Both the position numbers and the translations under genes were made by a program. A DNA stretch of 64,000 nt from Vandiemenella viatica (lineage: Eukaryota; Arthropoda; Insecta; Orthoptera; Morabidae), in assembly GCA_031002005.1 (NCBI GenBank), contig JARYHS010013630.1, positions 241,621,539 to 241,685,538 of the forward strand. The letters are read 5' to 3'. Positions 10,527-21,097 of this stretch are shown here, piece by piece. Below the pieces are notes generated by a model that was given only the letters and a program-made list of their open reading frames with translations, did not search any database and was not told the origin of the DNA. Each line of letters begins with the position of its first letter. Within the stretch, counting starts at the first letter, position 1.

Positions 10527-11582
10527 ACCATGACATACGTTTTTGGTAGAAATATGAAAATGCCGCAGGTCGACAAGTTTCAACCACCATATCTTCCACA
10601 CCCCCATATTTACCAACATCTAACCATCATTGTACATGATAGGGGACACTATACCACTACCACACACAAACACCAATGATCTATGCCAGCAGTTCCCAAT
10701 TTCTTTTTGGCCAGAGAACTCTAATTGATCATACATTTTTTGGCGGATCCCCATTTTTATAAGAGTTAGCTGAAAAACCAGTCTTGCATCGGTAAGTCAT
10801 CAGAAACAGTAGCTGAACCATGCTAGCCTTCTCACGGTGCGGTTATGACTCTTTCCAACGAACATTTTATTTAAACATTGGATGGAACACGGATCCCTTG
10901 TGACCCTTCCACGGAACCCCAGGGTTCCGTGGTCCACCATTTAGGAACCACTGGTCTATGCTATGTAGATGTGGCAGCAGAGTGACATGTACGGAGACAC
11001 AGGTCTTTGGTCGAAATACAAAAATATCCTTGATCGGCCACTTTCAACCACCATTTTTCCCACACTACCACTGTTACCGAAATTTGGCCAACATTAAGAT
11101 TGACGGGTGACTCTGTGCTACTACCACACACAAACATCAGTGATCTGTGCTAGATAGTTTTGGCTGAAAAGTGATACACGATGACACATACGTTTTTGGT
11201 AGAAATATGAAAGTGCCACAGTTCGACCACTTTCACCACCATATCTCCCACACCCCCATAGCTACTGCCATCTAACCACCATAGTACATGATAGGAGACA
11301 CGATACCACTACCACACACAAACACCATTGGTCTATGCTACATAGTTGTGGCAGCAGAGTGACATATACGGAGACACATGTCTTTGGTCTAAATATGAAA
11401 ATCCCCTGCATCGACCACTTTTAAACATCATATCTCCCACATCCCCACAGCTATTGGCATTCGGTCAATGTTGTGCATGACAGGAAACTTCATGTTACTT
11501 CCACACACAAACACCAGTGATGTGTGCTAGGTAGTGGTGGCTGAAAAGTGAAATATATGAAAACACATGTCTATTTTTACAT
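10527..11582 (+). repeat. Tandem-unit mobile repeat, copy 2, right part
   Basis: Continuation of the repeat cut by hAT A. It runs through A and B units to the same terminal unit found at 1120-1257, ending GTCTATTTTTACATAAATA. A short hAT-like MITE at 10687-10953 interrupts one B unit. The next copy begins immediately after it, so two elements lie end to end. Confidence 0.85.
10687..10953. mobile_element. hAT-like MITE, 267 bp
   Basis: Ends CAGCAGTTCCCAA and (inverted) CAGTGGTTCCTAA, with the typical hAT CAG start. Flanking 8-mers ATCTATGC (10679-10686) and GTCTATGC (10954-10961) match at 7 of 8. The host repeat is continuous across the insertion (CCAATG-ATCTATGC then TATGTAG). Contains an internal palindrome GGAACCCCAGGGTTCC. 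Non-coding. Confidence 0.82.
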
Positions 11583-11584
11583 AA

Positions 11585-12727
11585 ATACTAGCTGGTACCC
11601 ACGACTTCGTTCGTGATTGTAAAGGATTCATATTGACAGCTATCGACATCTAACCACCCTAGTGCACCATGGGAGACACGATACTATTACCACACACAAG
11701 TACCAGTCTTCTGCGCTATGTAGTTCCGGCAGCAAGGTAAAATTTACGGATACACACAAGTCTTTGGATGAAACACGAAAACATTCATGATTGACCAATT
11801 TCAAACACCATATCTCACACACTCCCACAGTTACCGAATTTCGGCCAATGTTGTGATCGATGGGAGACTCTGTGTTACTACCACACACAAACGCCAGTGA
11901 TCTGCGATTGATAGTTTTCACTTAAAAGTGATACACCGTGACACATGCGTCTTTGGCAGAAATATGAAATTCCCGCAGGTCGAACATTTTCATCCCCCAT
12001 ATCTTCCACACACCCATAGCTACAGACATCTAACAACCATAGTGCACAACAACAGACACGATTCTACTATCACACATAAACACGAATGCTCTATGCTATG
12101 TAGTCGTGGTAGAAAACTTAAATCTGCGGAGACACATGCCTTTCGTCGAAATACGAAAATATCCTTGGTCGGCCACTTACAACCACCATATCTACCACAG
12201 TACCACAGTTTCTGAAATTCGGCCGCTGTTGTGATCGAAAGGTGACTCTGTGATACTACTACACACAAACGCCAGTTATCTGTGATCTGTAGTTTTCGCT
12301 GAAAAGTGATACACCATGATACTTTTGTCTTTGGCAGAAGTATGAAATTGCCACAGATCGACCACTTCAACCCCCATATCTCCCACATCCCCATTGCTAC
12401 CGACATCTAACAACCATAGTGCACTACATGAGATACGATTCTACTACCACACACAAACACCAAAAGCCTATGTTATGTAGTTGTGGCAGGAAAGAGAAGT
12501 ATACGGAGATACGAATTTTTGGTCGAAATATGAAAACGCCCTGCACTGACCAACTTCAATCATTATATCTCCCACATCCTCACAGCTATCGGCATTCGGC
12601 CAATGTTGTGCATGACAGGAAACTCCATGCTACTTCCACCCACAAACATCAGTGATCTGTGCTAGGTAGTGGTGGCTGAAAAGTGAAATATAGGAAAAAA
12701 CACGTCTATTTTTATATATATATAAGA
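11585..12727 (+). repeat. Tandem-unit mobile repeat, copy 3, with 5' head
   Basis: Begins with ACTAGCTGGTACCCACGACT, then about 30 bp leading into a B unit (CAGCTATCGACATCTAACC). It continues through alternating units to the terminal unit and a TA tail at about 12700-12727. This is the only copy in the window showing both a head and a tail, giving the layout head, (B-A)n, terminal unit, AT tail. The head resembles a CTAG..CCC..GACTTCG repeat start that I recall from other insects, whose class I cannot name with confidence. Confidence 0.78.
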
Positions 12728-12744
12728 TATATGATTTATTTTAT

Positions 12745-14585
12745 CATGCAAAATTTGGCCATTTTCTGTCTGAGTTCCTTTTGCCATTCGAGTATTTTCA
12801 CATCCGTTTAGTGAAGGCAAGTTTCCTCTCTTCTGTCCAAGTTTTCTCTCTTCTGTCCAAGTTGCACCGGTCTTCTTGGCTTTGATTTCTGACATGACTA
12901 CCCAGTTGTGTATTTTTTGTCTGAAGATTTTGCTTTTTCCAGGTGTTGTCTTCCTTGTTCAAACCAGCTGTTAGGTATTTTTAATGGTTGCACGAGGTTG
13001 AATATTTGCTTAGTTAATCTGTCATCTGACGTCCTGTACATGTGACCACAGAATTTTAGTCTCCAGTTTCTGATGTCGTTGGCTATGTATGAGTGGGACT
13101 CTACTATTTTGTTTGACTTAAGTCTGTAGCCTTCTTCCTTTTTGGTTGGTACAATAATTTTCCTGGTGATTCTTCTTTCTGGATGTTCTCAATCTACCTC
13201 TTGCAGTTTAGTGTATTCCTGTGGTGTAGAGAGCTTTGGGTTTAATAACTGTATTGTAATGCCCAATTTTTGATTGGATTCCTATATTTTTTTGTTGTGG
13301 ACACAGGTCTGACTGAAGATCTTTCTCATCTTGTTGACTCTGTTTTGTTGTGCATTCTTTTTGAGTCCTGTTGGACTAATAATTTCACCTAAGTATTTAA
13401 ACCTAGTGACACTGTTGATTTCCCATATTTTGTGTCCAGTGTTTTATTTTGAGTTTCTGTACCAAAAAAAAAAAATGTTTGCTCAAAAGAGATTTTTAGT
13501 CAAATTATTTCTGCTAATTCTTTGATGGATTCTTCTTGTTTGATGTTTGTTGTTTGCTTTCTGACAGAATAGCCAGATCATCTGCGAAGGCCAAGCATGA
13601 GATATTTAGTCACTTTCTGCCAAATTTTACTGAGGTGTTCATTTTCTCTAGTGACTTTGTTCAGGGCTATATTAAATAAGATTGGTGAGAGACCGCCACA
13701 CTGTCTAACTCCAGTTTTTATCTCAAATTCTCTTGAGAGTTCTCCAATGAATTATACTTTGTTTGTGGTGTTGGCGAGTGTTTGAATTCTCTTGATTTAT
13801 TGTCTAATCCATATTCCCTTAGGATGTTCAGTAGGCTTTTCCTGCCGATGGAGTCGTATGCCTTCTTGAAGACTACGAAGATGCATATATTTTCTTGAGC
13901 CTGACTGATCTGTGTTTCTGGATAGTTTTTAGGTCCAAAATCTGCTTTGTACAGGATCTGTTGGATCTGAGGCCTGCTTGGTATTCACCAATTTTGTGTT
14001 CGATTTGTTCTTGCACTATTTTATGGAGACAAACAGAGAGAATTTTGTAGGGAACTGATAGTAGAGATATTCCTCTGTAGTTGTTCACTTTGGTGGAGTT
14101 GCCTTTTTTGTGAAGGAGAAGTTTGAGAGTGCACTTCCAGTCTATTCGGACTTTGTCTCCCAACAATGTCCGATGATTTTGATTAGTTCTTGGAGTGAAC
14201 TCTGGCCTAGATTTTTCAGGAATTCTGCCACTATGCCATCTTCTCCTGATGCTCTCCCATTTTTGAATTTTTGAATATGCTCTCTGAGTTCTTCTAGTGT
14301 TGGTGCTGGTGAAACTGGATTGATTTCTCCTAACTGTTCTGAGAACCCTTGAATTGGTTCTGGGCAATTTAACAGATGCTCAAAGTAGGCAGCAATGAGT
14401 TCACAGTTTTCTCTGTCATTTAGTGTTGATATTCCATTTGCAGTTTTAAAGCAAAGACTCTGTGAGGATAACCCTTTAATTTTGTTTGCGAATGTTGTAT
14501 AATAGTTTCTACCATTATAATTTCTGAAGTTTTCTTCAATTGATTCCAATTGTTTCTTGAGATATTGTCTTCTTGTTTTTCTGAG
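12745..14585 (-). mobile_element. RTE-like LINE A, 3' half (reverse transcriptase and C-terminus)
   Basis: Minus-strand relic. The linker reads ISTLNDRENCELIAAYFEHL and GRASGEDGIVAEFLKNLG (14549-14142). The reverse transcriptase start reads HKKGNSTKVNNYRGISLL (near 14110), followed by GEYQAGLRSNRSCTKQI. The C-terminal region near 12890 reads WTEERKLGQKRGN, followed by a 3' UTR also present at 3686-3790 (inverse). Several frameshifts, including one between the two long frames near 14142-14367. The rest of the same LINE lies beyond two insertions, at 16490-16756 and 19515-19930. The RTE-like label is a motif-based judgement. Confidence 0.82.
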
Positions 14586-14801
14586 GGTTATCTACATCTA
14601 CATATATACTCTGCAATTCACAAAACTGTGGGTGGCAGAGGGTGCTCAGCACCAATCCTAATCTCTTTGTTGTGTATTCCAATCCCTAATGGTACAAGGG
14701 AAAAAAGAATTCATATAATAATCAGTGTGGCACCTTATTTCTCTAATTTTATCTTTCCAGTCATTCCGACCCAAATAGGTTGGTGGATGATGTATTTCAC
14801 T

Positions 14802-15288
14802 TCACTCGTAAGTGAAAGTGGGAGTACGCACGTTTACCAATAATTTAATGCGAAACGTGCGTCGTCTATCTACCAGAGATTCCCAGCCTAGTCTACTAAT
14901 CAGTTCTGTAATGCTTTCATAAGGACTGTAACAAGCGGTCACGAATCGAGCGGCTCTTCTCTGTACTTTATCTAAAATCTCAATCAACCCCTTACGAAAT
15001 GGATCCCAGATGGCACAACAGTAGTCCAAATGTGGACGCACAATAGATTTGTATGCTATCTCCTTTGTTTGTTCATTACAATTTTTCAAGATTTGACCTA
15101 AGAACTGCAGCCTAGAATTAGCTCTACCTACCAATGTATTAATATGCAAGTCCCATTTCATGTTACTTTGTAGTGTTACTCCCAAATATTTCATAGAATC
15201 GACCATATCAATAACTGAACTGTTTACCTTGTATTTCTGAACAATCGGATTCTTTTTGTAGCTATGCTCATTGTCTAACACTTTTTAC
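14802..15288 (-). pseudogene. LINE C reverse transcriptase C-terminal region
   Basis: Continues the endonuclease/RT frame after one frameshift at about 15285 (NCKKC-stop versus the frame reading LDNEHSYKKN). It shows the thumb and C-terminal signature of CR1-like LINEs: KYLGVTLQSNMKWDLHI, IAYKSIVRPHLDYCCAIWDP, ILDKVQRRAARFV and ELISRLGWESL. The frame closes in CR1-like 3' sequence. About 160 residues. Confidence 0.85.
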
Positions 15289-15892
15289 AATTTAGTGTGA
15301 GTTGCCACTCAGCGCACCATGCCAAAATAACATCCAGATCACGCTGAATTTCTAAACAATCAGCCAAATTCCTTACTTCCCTATAAATAACCGCATAATC
15401 AGCAAACAATCTAAAAATGCTTTTCACTTGTCCCCATAATTCTGGCCTGTTAGTAACCATCAAATCTAAAATGTTTTTGCCACCATTATGACACCACGTA
15501 GGTTCATTAACTAGCTGCTCAAGATGATTATCTGAGAACAAATTGAGAATTACTTCAGAAGCTGCCGTATCCCTGATACCAGTAATGTGAACATAATTAC
15601 GCCAGTCGATATAAGGCAGATTGAAGTCACCTCCCAGAATCATAGCATGATCCTGAAAACAGCTAACTATACTGTTGGCATTACTTCTTAATTCCTTGGC
15701 GATAGCTATGTCAGAATTGGGTGGACGGTAGAAGGCACCAATGACGAGTTTTGACCCAGAAACATTGAGTTTAATCCATATGATTTCACAGATAGTATCG
15801 ACGTCTATTTCATTACATGGGAGGAATTTACTCACAGCTATAAATACCCCACCTCCATGAGAATGTAATCTGTCTTTACGAAAAACATTCAT
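15275..15892 (-). pseudogene. LINE C endonuclease fused to RT palm by deletion
   Basis: A 205-residue open frame. Residues 1 to about 150 are an AP-type endonuclease: GGGVFIAVS, IGAFYRPPNSD, LGGDFNLPYIDW and NILDLMVTN. Near residue 158 the sequence jumps straight to the catalytic palm of reverse transcriptase, FADYAVIYREV, where the second Asp of the FADD box is Tyr. Everything normally between them (endonuclease end, linker, fingers, half of the palm) is missing without loss of frame. As read it cannot encode a functional reverse transcriptase. Confidence 0.88.
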
Positions 15893-16045
15893 TCATGCTG
15901 TCTTTAAAAGTGTCGGGTTCCCCAATATCACACCTTCTACAGTAGCTTCCAGCTGTGTAACTTTCGCTAACACAGCTGGAAGCTTAGCACGCAGATCAGC
16001 CACCTCAGCTCGCGTCTGCACACAGCAATCACAGTGCCTAGACAT
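15893..16045 (-). pseudogene. LINE C ORF1 stub with short coiled coil
   Basis: A 50-codon frame starting MSRHCDCCVQTRAEV, followed by a heptad-like stretch (ADLRAKL, AVLAKVTQLEATVEGV) and TGA, with the endonuclease ATG immediately after. A Cys pair followed by a coiled coil suits the N-terminus of a LINE ORF1 nucleic-acid-binding protein. The rest of ORF1 is absent. Role inferred from position and composition. Confidence 0.55.
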
Positions 16046-16049
16046 TCTG

Positions 16050-16085
<36 letters not shown>

Positions 16086-16094
16086 AACAGAAAC

Positions 16095-16470
16095 TCGAAC
16101 TAATCTGTACTTCGGATAAACTGCAAAAACTCAGTGAGAACACTAATTAAATCTACACCCCACTAGAGATAAACTATAAAACAAAAATAAGCTACTGATG
16201 AAGTGATGTTCAACTGCTAATAACCTGTACTACTTACAAAAAGTAAACAATCAGAGATAACACTAAGCAAATCCACACACCACTTAAGATAAAATGTGAA
16301 AATAAATCATGCTACTTTACTGAGTGACCATCCAACTGCAACTAACCTCTACTTTCTACAAAAGTAAACACTCAGAAATAAAACTAACTAAATCCACACA
16401 CCACTAAAGATAAAATGTCAAGCTAAATCACGCTACTTTACTGAGTGACCGTCCAACTGCAAATAGTGGC
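16095..16470 (-). repeat. 120-bp tandem monomers in LINE C 5' UTR
   Basis: Three monomers at exact 120-bp spacing, marked by CTCAGTGAGAACACTAA, ATCAGAGATAACACTAA and CTCAGAAATAAAACTAA at 16130, 16250 and 16370. They lie just upstream (minus strand) of the ORF1 stub. Tandem 5'-UTR monomers act as promoters in some LINEs, such as mouse L1; such a role here is inference. Confidence 0.8.
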
Positions 16471-16489
16471 TAGTCTTCTCTTTTCATCG

Positions 16490-16756
16490 AGTTCTGTTTA
16501 GTTTTCTGGTGATTGTGTGAGTGCTATACTTCTTGTATGCAATTACCCTGTATGCCATTTCTTGGTTGCATTTTTCATTCAGCCATGGGTGTTTGTTCTT
16601 CTTTTTTAATGAAATTCATTCTTTAGCTATTGAGCTGATTTTATCTTTGAATTCTATCCCATTATTTGTGGGTTTTTCATCCCACCATTTGGTAATTTCT
16701 GATGACTGTAGCTTGGAAAGATCGAATTTGGGTAGTTGTGTTATTTTTTATTTTTT
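16490..16756 (-). mobile_element. LINE A internal fragment between insertions
   Basis: Short minus-strand piece of LINE A linking the 3' half (ending 14585) to the endonuclease part (19515-19930). No motif can be read reliably; assignment rests on its position between two insertions that both interrupt LINE A. Confidence 0.5.
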
Positions 16757-16758
16757 AA

Positions 16759-19510
16759 CACTTTAATGACCAGCCACTTAGGTACACTGTTGGCCCAGAA
16801 AAACCAAATATTTATGGAATTCTATAAAATGTCACTGACATGTTTGTATTTAACATATTTTAAAGAGAAACTCATATAATAAAAGAAAAATATTTAAGGT
16901 TTATTTTAAATATTGTCAGGCACCAAGGCAGCACGGGGGTTATGCAACACTCTCACCTGAACTGTGAACAATTAAGTTCATGACCATGTGTAGCCTTCTG
17001 GTACCTATAATATTAAATAGATTGGCAGCCATGCATTCGTATTAAACCCCAAATGTGAAGGGTAATTGAAATAAAGTCACTTGACACAGTTTCAGAATAA
17101 CACAATACTTATATTCTTGCAAAAGTTCACTTGTACATTATCGGTACCAGATACGTGAATAAAACATCGAATGACAGTTTCTTTGAAGATTACAGGTTAA
17201 GCACATCCATACGAGAAGACAAAAACTCACATAGTCCCCCTAACATTAGTGAGTATTACGGCATGTTGGAATTTGCCTAAACCGCTACCGCGTGGAGCAA
17301 TTTGCTCCGCGGACAAGAGTGGGACTACATATTATGAAGTTACTTCTTTGAAAATCTAGCATGGAGTGAGACAATTTGTGCTTGCTGCAAGATCTTTTAT
17401 AGACTTCTCAGAGCCTATGACGTTGGCAACTTTTTCTTTAATTAATATCTCCAAAAGTACTAAATAGTTTAACTAGAAATTTTTACAGGGGTTTCCTATG
17501 ATCATGTTCTATCGGTTTTGATTTAATTTAAAATTCAAAAGGGTTTTATAATCTTAAAATTGAAGTCAACATGTGACCAACTTGGCGGAATTTTTACGCG
17601 CTTCAGCAACAATCCGCGACAATCTATTGTCGCGGTTTTGCTGGTGGTTCAGCTACAATACTTACTGTGAACCTTTAAAGCTTCCGCGCGCACATTCACT
17701 AAATTCTGGTTCTTTCTCTGACAGTCGCCAACCAACACTATGTTGATAAATGAAATGAAAATGCACTTCCTTATTTGAAACACATGTGTTTAATAGTTAA
17801 TAAGATAATCTCGCTCCAACTCCCAACCTTTATGAAAGTTCGCTATCGGTACTTCGATCCTTTAAGATTACAGGTAATGTCTCCGATAAATTTAGACTGA
17901 ATAACACGCACTTTTTCATTCATACAACACCCTTACTAGTTCTCAGACCATGCCTATGGCTCACCATGAAACAATTCATATAAAATTCTGCAAATACTTT
18001 CTTCATAACTAAAGTTCCTTCATATCACCAAAGAAATCACCTTCTACAAAATTAATTCTTTATCATAATGACTGAGCGCGAACATGCATTCTCGTCGACT
18101 CAACTGACTGTTCACTTCCACGACGGACTCACCTACTCCACAGCCAACAGCAGACTGTCTACCCAGAAGCCTAGGTGCGTCTTTCTCCCAAGCACACCAT
18201 GCTTCCGATTGGGGTTTACACCCCCGAGATCACGGACCCGGCAGATGCTGACGTCACTAGACGATGACCAGTTTCAACCGATGCTTTAAAAGTGGGTCCT
18301 ACCTCCCTAAACCCATGGACTTGGCGGATGCTGAAGTCACCAGACAACCACGCAAACCGCTAATATTTAAAACTTCTCAAATTATCTTCCAAAGTAATGG
18401 GGGAATGCCATTAACCCGTTACACTATCTTTAAAAACTTAATTATTCTGACAAATGCTTAGACTTTTTACTGAAACCATTAAATATTCGTAATCACCTTA
18501 ATTTAGGCTATCTACTGATATAAATTTCAAATTAATATTCCTTTTAGTTAAAAAGTTCATTTTATTCTCATAATAAAAACTGCTAATTAAACTTTGCCAA
18601 ATTATTTAATTTTACTACCAAAATATCAGGAACAATGTTGAATATAGCTGGTGATAAAAGTTCAGCTATAGCTTTCCCCAATTCAAAGATATTTCAAATA
18701 CTAGATTTTTACTTTTCTGATCGTGTGTTTCAAAACGTGAACAAACCGGAATATCTCTTAAAATAAGATATAATAAATACACTTTAAAATGATTCTAATG
18801 ATGAGTTTTAACTGTGGAAATAAATACAGGTAAATTCCTTCAAGTTGACAATTACTCATCTCCAAATTTCCAAGTCATGCATAAGCGACTTCACAATTGA
18901 TCTATATAATACTTTGCTACTGGTGGTAGCTAGTGGGAGTGCTTTTGGTGAACTAAAGGATACCTAACAATATTTATTTTAATTCTCTTAGTTGGTAACA
19001 ACAATGTTAAAGCCAAACACAAAAGTATAATTTTTGTTTCACGAAAAAATTGTTTTTTCAGTTTTTGTATTATTTTACAGCTAATTGGCCTCAGTGTGGA
19101 AGATTTTGAAGCATTCTGGCATGCAGGGAAATTTCCCCCTCTGACTCAGAATCATTCAGTTCTTCTTCTAGAGCTTTAAAAATTTCTTGCTCACTCAAAA
19201 AGCATGGCATATTTGAGAGAAACTAACGAGAACTTGCAAAAATCTAGACGACGCAATCGCGCAGCTGAAACTGTCCATACCGCTTACTGTGTCTTTTGAA
19301 ATAATTCCATAAGCACATCAGAGAGGGCAGCACCAGTCAAGGAGAATATAGACAAATGTTACACGCAGCTCTAGTACAGCAGTGGGCCTGCTTCCGGGTA
19401 GGAAACAGGCTTGTGAGTTCCAAGAAACAGTCGCCAAACCTATGATCGGGCACAGTCTTTTCAACACAGTCTTGTTGCCCGACCTATGCTCGGGCTCAGT
19501 CGCGAAAGTG
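16759..19510. mobile_element. TTAA-flanked piggyBac-like non-autonomous element, copy 1 (LTR inserted)
   Basis: Flanked by TTAA at 16755-16758 and 19511-19514. Ends are CACTTTAATGACC and (inverted) CACTTTCGCGACTGAGC. Without the nested 2,056-bp insert it is about 0.7 kb, almost the size of the inverted homologue at 39386-40081. Both carry GAGCATAGGTCGGGC-type words near one end. No transposase frame. TTAA specificity and the short terminal repeats point to piggyBac mobilisation (inference). Confidence 0.85.
16914..18969 (+). mobile_element. Solo-LTR-like insertion, 2,056 bp
   Basis: Sits inside the TTAA element. Begins TGTCAGGCACCAAGGC and ends GATACCTAACA, flanked by ATAT on both sides (16910-16913, 18970-18973). 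The uninterrupted target is seen in the homologue near 39910-39940. TG..CA ends, a 4-bp duplication and no coding capacity suit a solo LTR. Long blocks (17416-17590 and 18480-18900) match the relative at 24888-26259 in the same orientation. The retrovirus-like body is not in the window, so the class is inferred. Confidence 0.7.
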
Positions 19511-19514
19511 TTAA

Positions 19515-19930
19515 GCAGCTGTAAGGTATCATCTTGATCTTAACTCTTGTGAGGTGGTGGACAGAGTCGATGTTTACCCCTTTCCTGACTTCAACATTGT
19601 GGATTTCTTTCTTGAAGTTTCCTGATATGACTACATGGTCAATTTGGAATTCTCCAATTGAGTTTACTGGTGATCTGCAGGTTTTTTCTTGCCTGGTTTC
19701 TTATGATGTGATATAGACATGATTCTGATGTTGTTCTGTTGGCATATCTCCACTAGCCTGATTCCATTCCTGTTGGTAAATCTGTGGGTTGGGAGTTTTC
19801 TGATGGTTTCTTGGTATTCTTTCTCTCTGCCTAATTGTGCGTTGAAATCTAAGAGGAGGATTGTTACATCTTTTTGTGGAATATTGGTGACTGTAATTTC
19901 TAGGGTTTTTTTATCTTTCTTTTAGGAAGC
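19515..19930 (-). mobile_element. LINE A endonuclease fragment
   Basis: On the minus strand this reads an RTE-like endonuclease: VTILLLDFNAQLGREKEYQ (GDFNA box), RFTNRNGIRLVEICQQNNI and a damaged DH-Q-T block. It is the 5' part of the LINE whose 3' half is at 12745-14585. Confidence 0.75.
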
Positions 19931-19934
19931 CCTT

Positions 19935-21095
19935 TTAGAAATCTCTGTAAATAAAATTACTTAGAATCTTCCATATTGCTCCCTATAGTGCAACATCTAA
20001 TAAAATTTGCCTTTTCATGATGCAAACTATTTTTATTTTCTTATCTGTTATTATTTTATTGTTTTATATCAAATTCCTTTTCTTTCTAACCAGAATTTAT
20101 TTTATTTAATATTTTCATAAGAAAATTCATCTATTTTCTGTTATTAATATCTCCTGTTATATTTCTTATTCAAAGCAGAAACTTGGCTTCAGTATAATTT
20201 ACATAATATCTCTTTTATTTATTCATTTAGAGGCTGTTTCATTGTCCTATCTAAGATCCTTTGTTTAACTCACCTGATCATGGCTTGCTTACGTCAGGCA
20301 ATGACCGTACCTTGTGTTCTCAAAATTTTGTAAACCTTGTTAAATCAATACCAATTTTTATCTCATACAATTTAACTGATATGCTATAAACGTTACTCAC
20401 TACATTGCTCTGAGTTGTAGAAGGCTTGCACTATGTTGCATTACAATTTAAACATACTGCGTAAGTTAAGTACAATTTTTTAAAATTATTGTCAACTCCT
20501 TAGCTACAAATTAAGAAGCTAATGATATGAATAAGTAAATATATGAGTATGTTTTTATTCTACTAAAATTTGTTGTTCTAGGCAATTTAAGGAATGTCAC
20601 AGTTATGTCACAAGCACCACATTAATTTAAATTTATTCTGAAAACAGTAGTTGAATACCAAAGGTAAGATGGAAATGATCCATTCAAAATAATAACAATC
20701 AATAGCAGCATCAGTAACACCATAAAAAGATAAAATAAAGTACAAAAGAATTGACCAATTTTACAAGAAAGCCAAATGAGTTGAATATATCAGCAACACT
20801 TGTAATTAGGCGATATTTATGTGGAAAGGAAATATTAATTCCTATATGCAGCTGTCTTTACTGTAGGAGCTTGCCCCACCCCTTTTTTTGCTACCACTCT
20901 CTCTTCAACTTTGGTGGATGTGGAGTATTTCCTTTCCACATTGAGTTTTCTGGCATTAATAAAATATGGGCAAAATTATGTACTATCAGCAAATTTAATA
21001 ATAGTTAGTGGTACCAAGCTTTGAAACAGATTTTTAAATCGTGCCCCAAGAAAACAGCAACTCCTGCTTAGGTGAAAATATATAACATTCTGATA
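19935..21095. other. Intron sequence, little recognised
   Basis: AT-rich DNA with no coding signal. 20810-20940 carries a degraded copy of repeat H (ATTTATGTGGAAAGGA and CTTCAACTTTGG..GATG blocks). Nothing else is supported. Confidence 0.5.
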
Positions 21096-21097
21096 TA

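Larger units (their letters stand above)
14586..16472 (-). mobile_element. CR1/L2-like LINE C, internally deleted, with 5' monomers
   Basis: Inserted in LINE A. Its 3' end lies near 14590 (TCTACATCTACATATATACT block) and its 5' end near 16472. Candidate target duplications, similar but not identical, are 14567-14585 and 16473-16491 (GTCTTCT..TTTT..GAG). From the 5' end: three 120-bp tandem monomers, an A run, a 50-codon ORF1 stub, then endonuclease fused directly to the end of reverse transcriptase. About half of the usual second open frame is absent. Confidence 0.85.
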
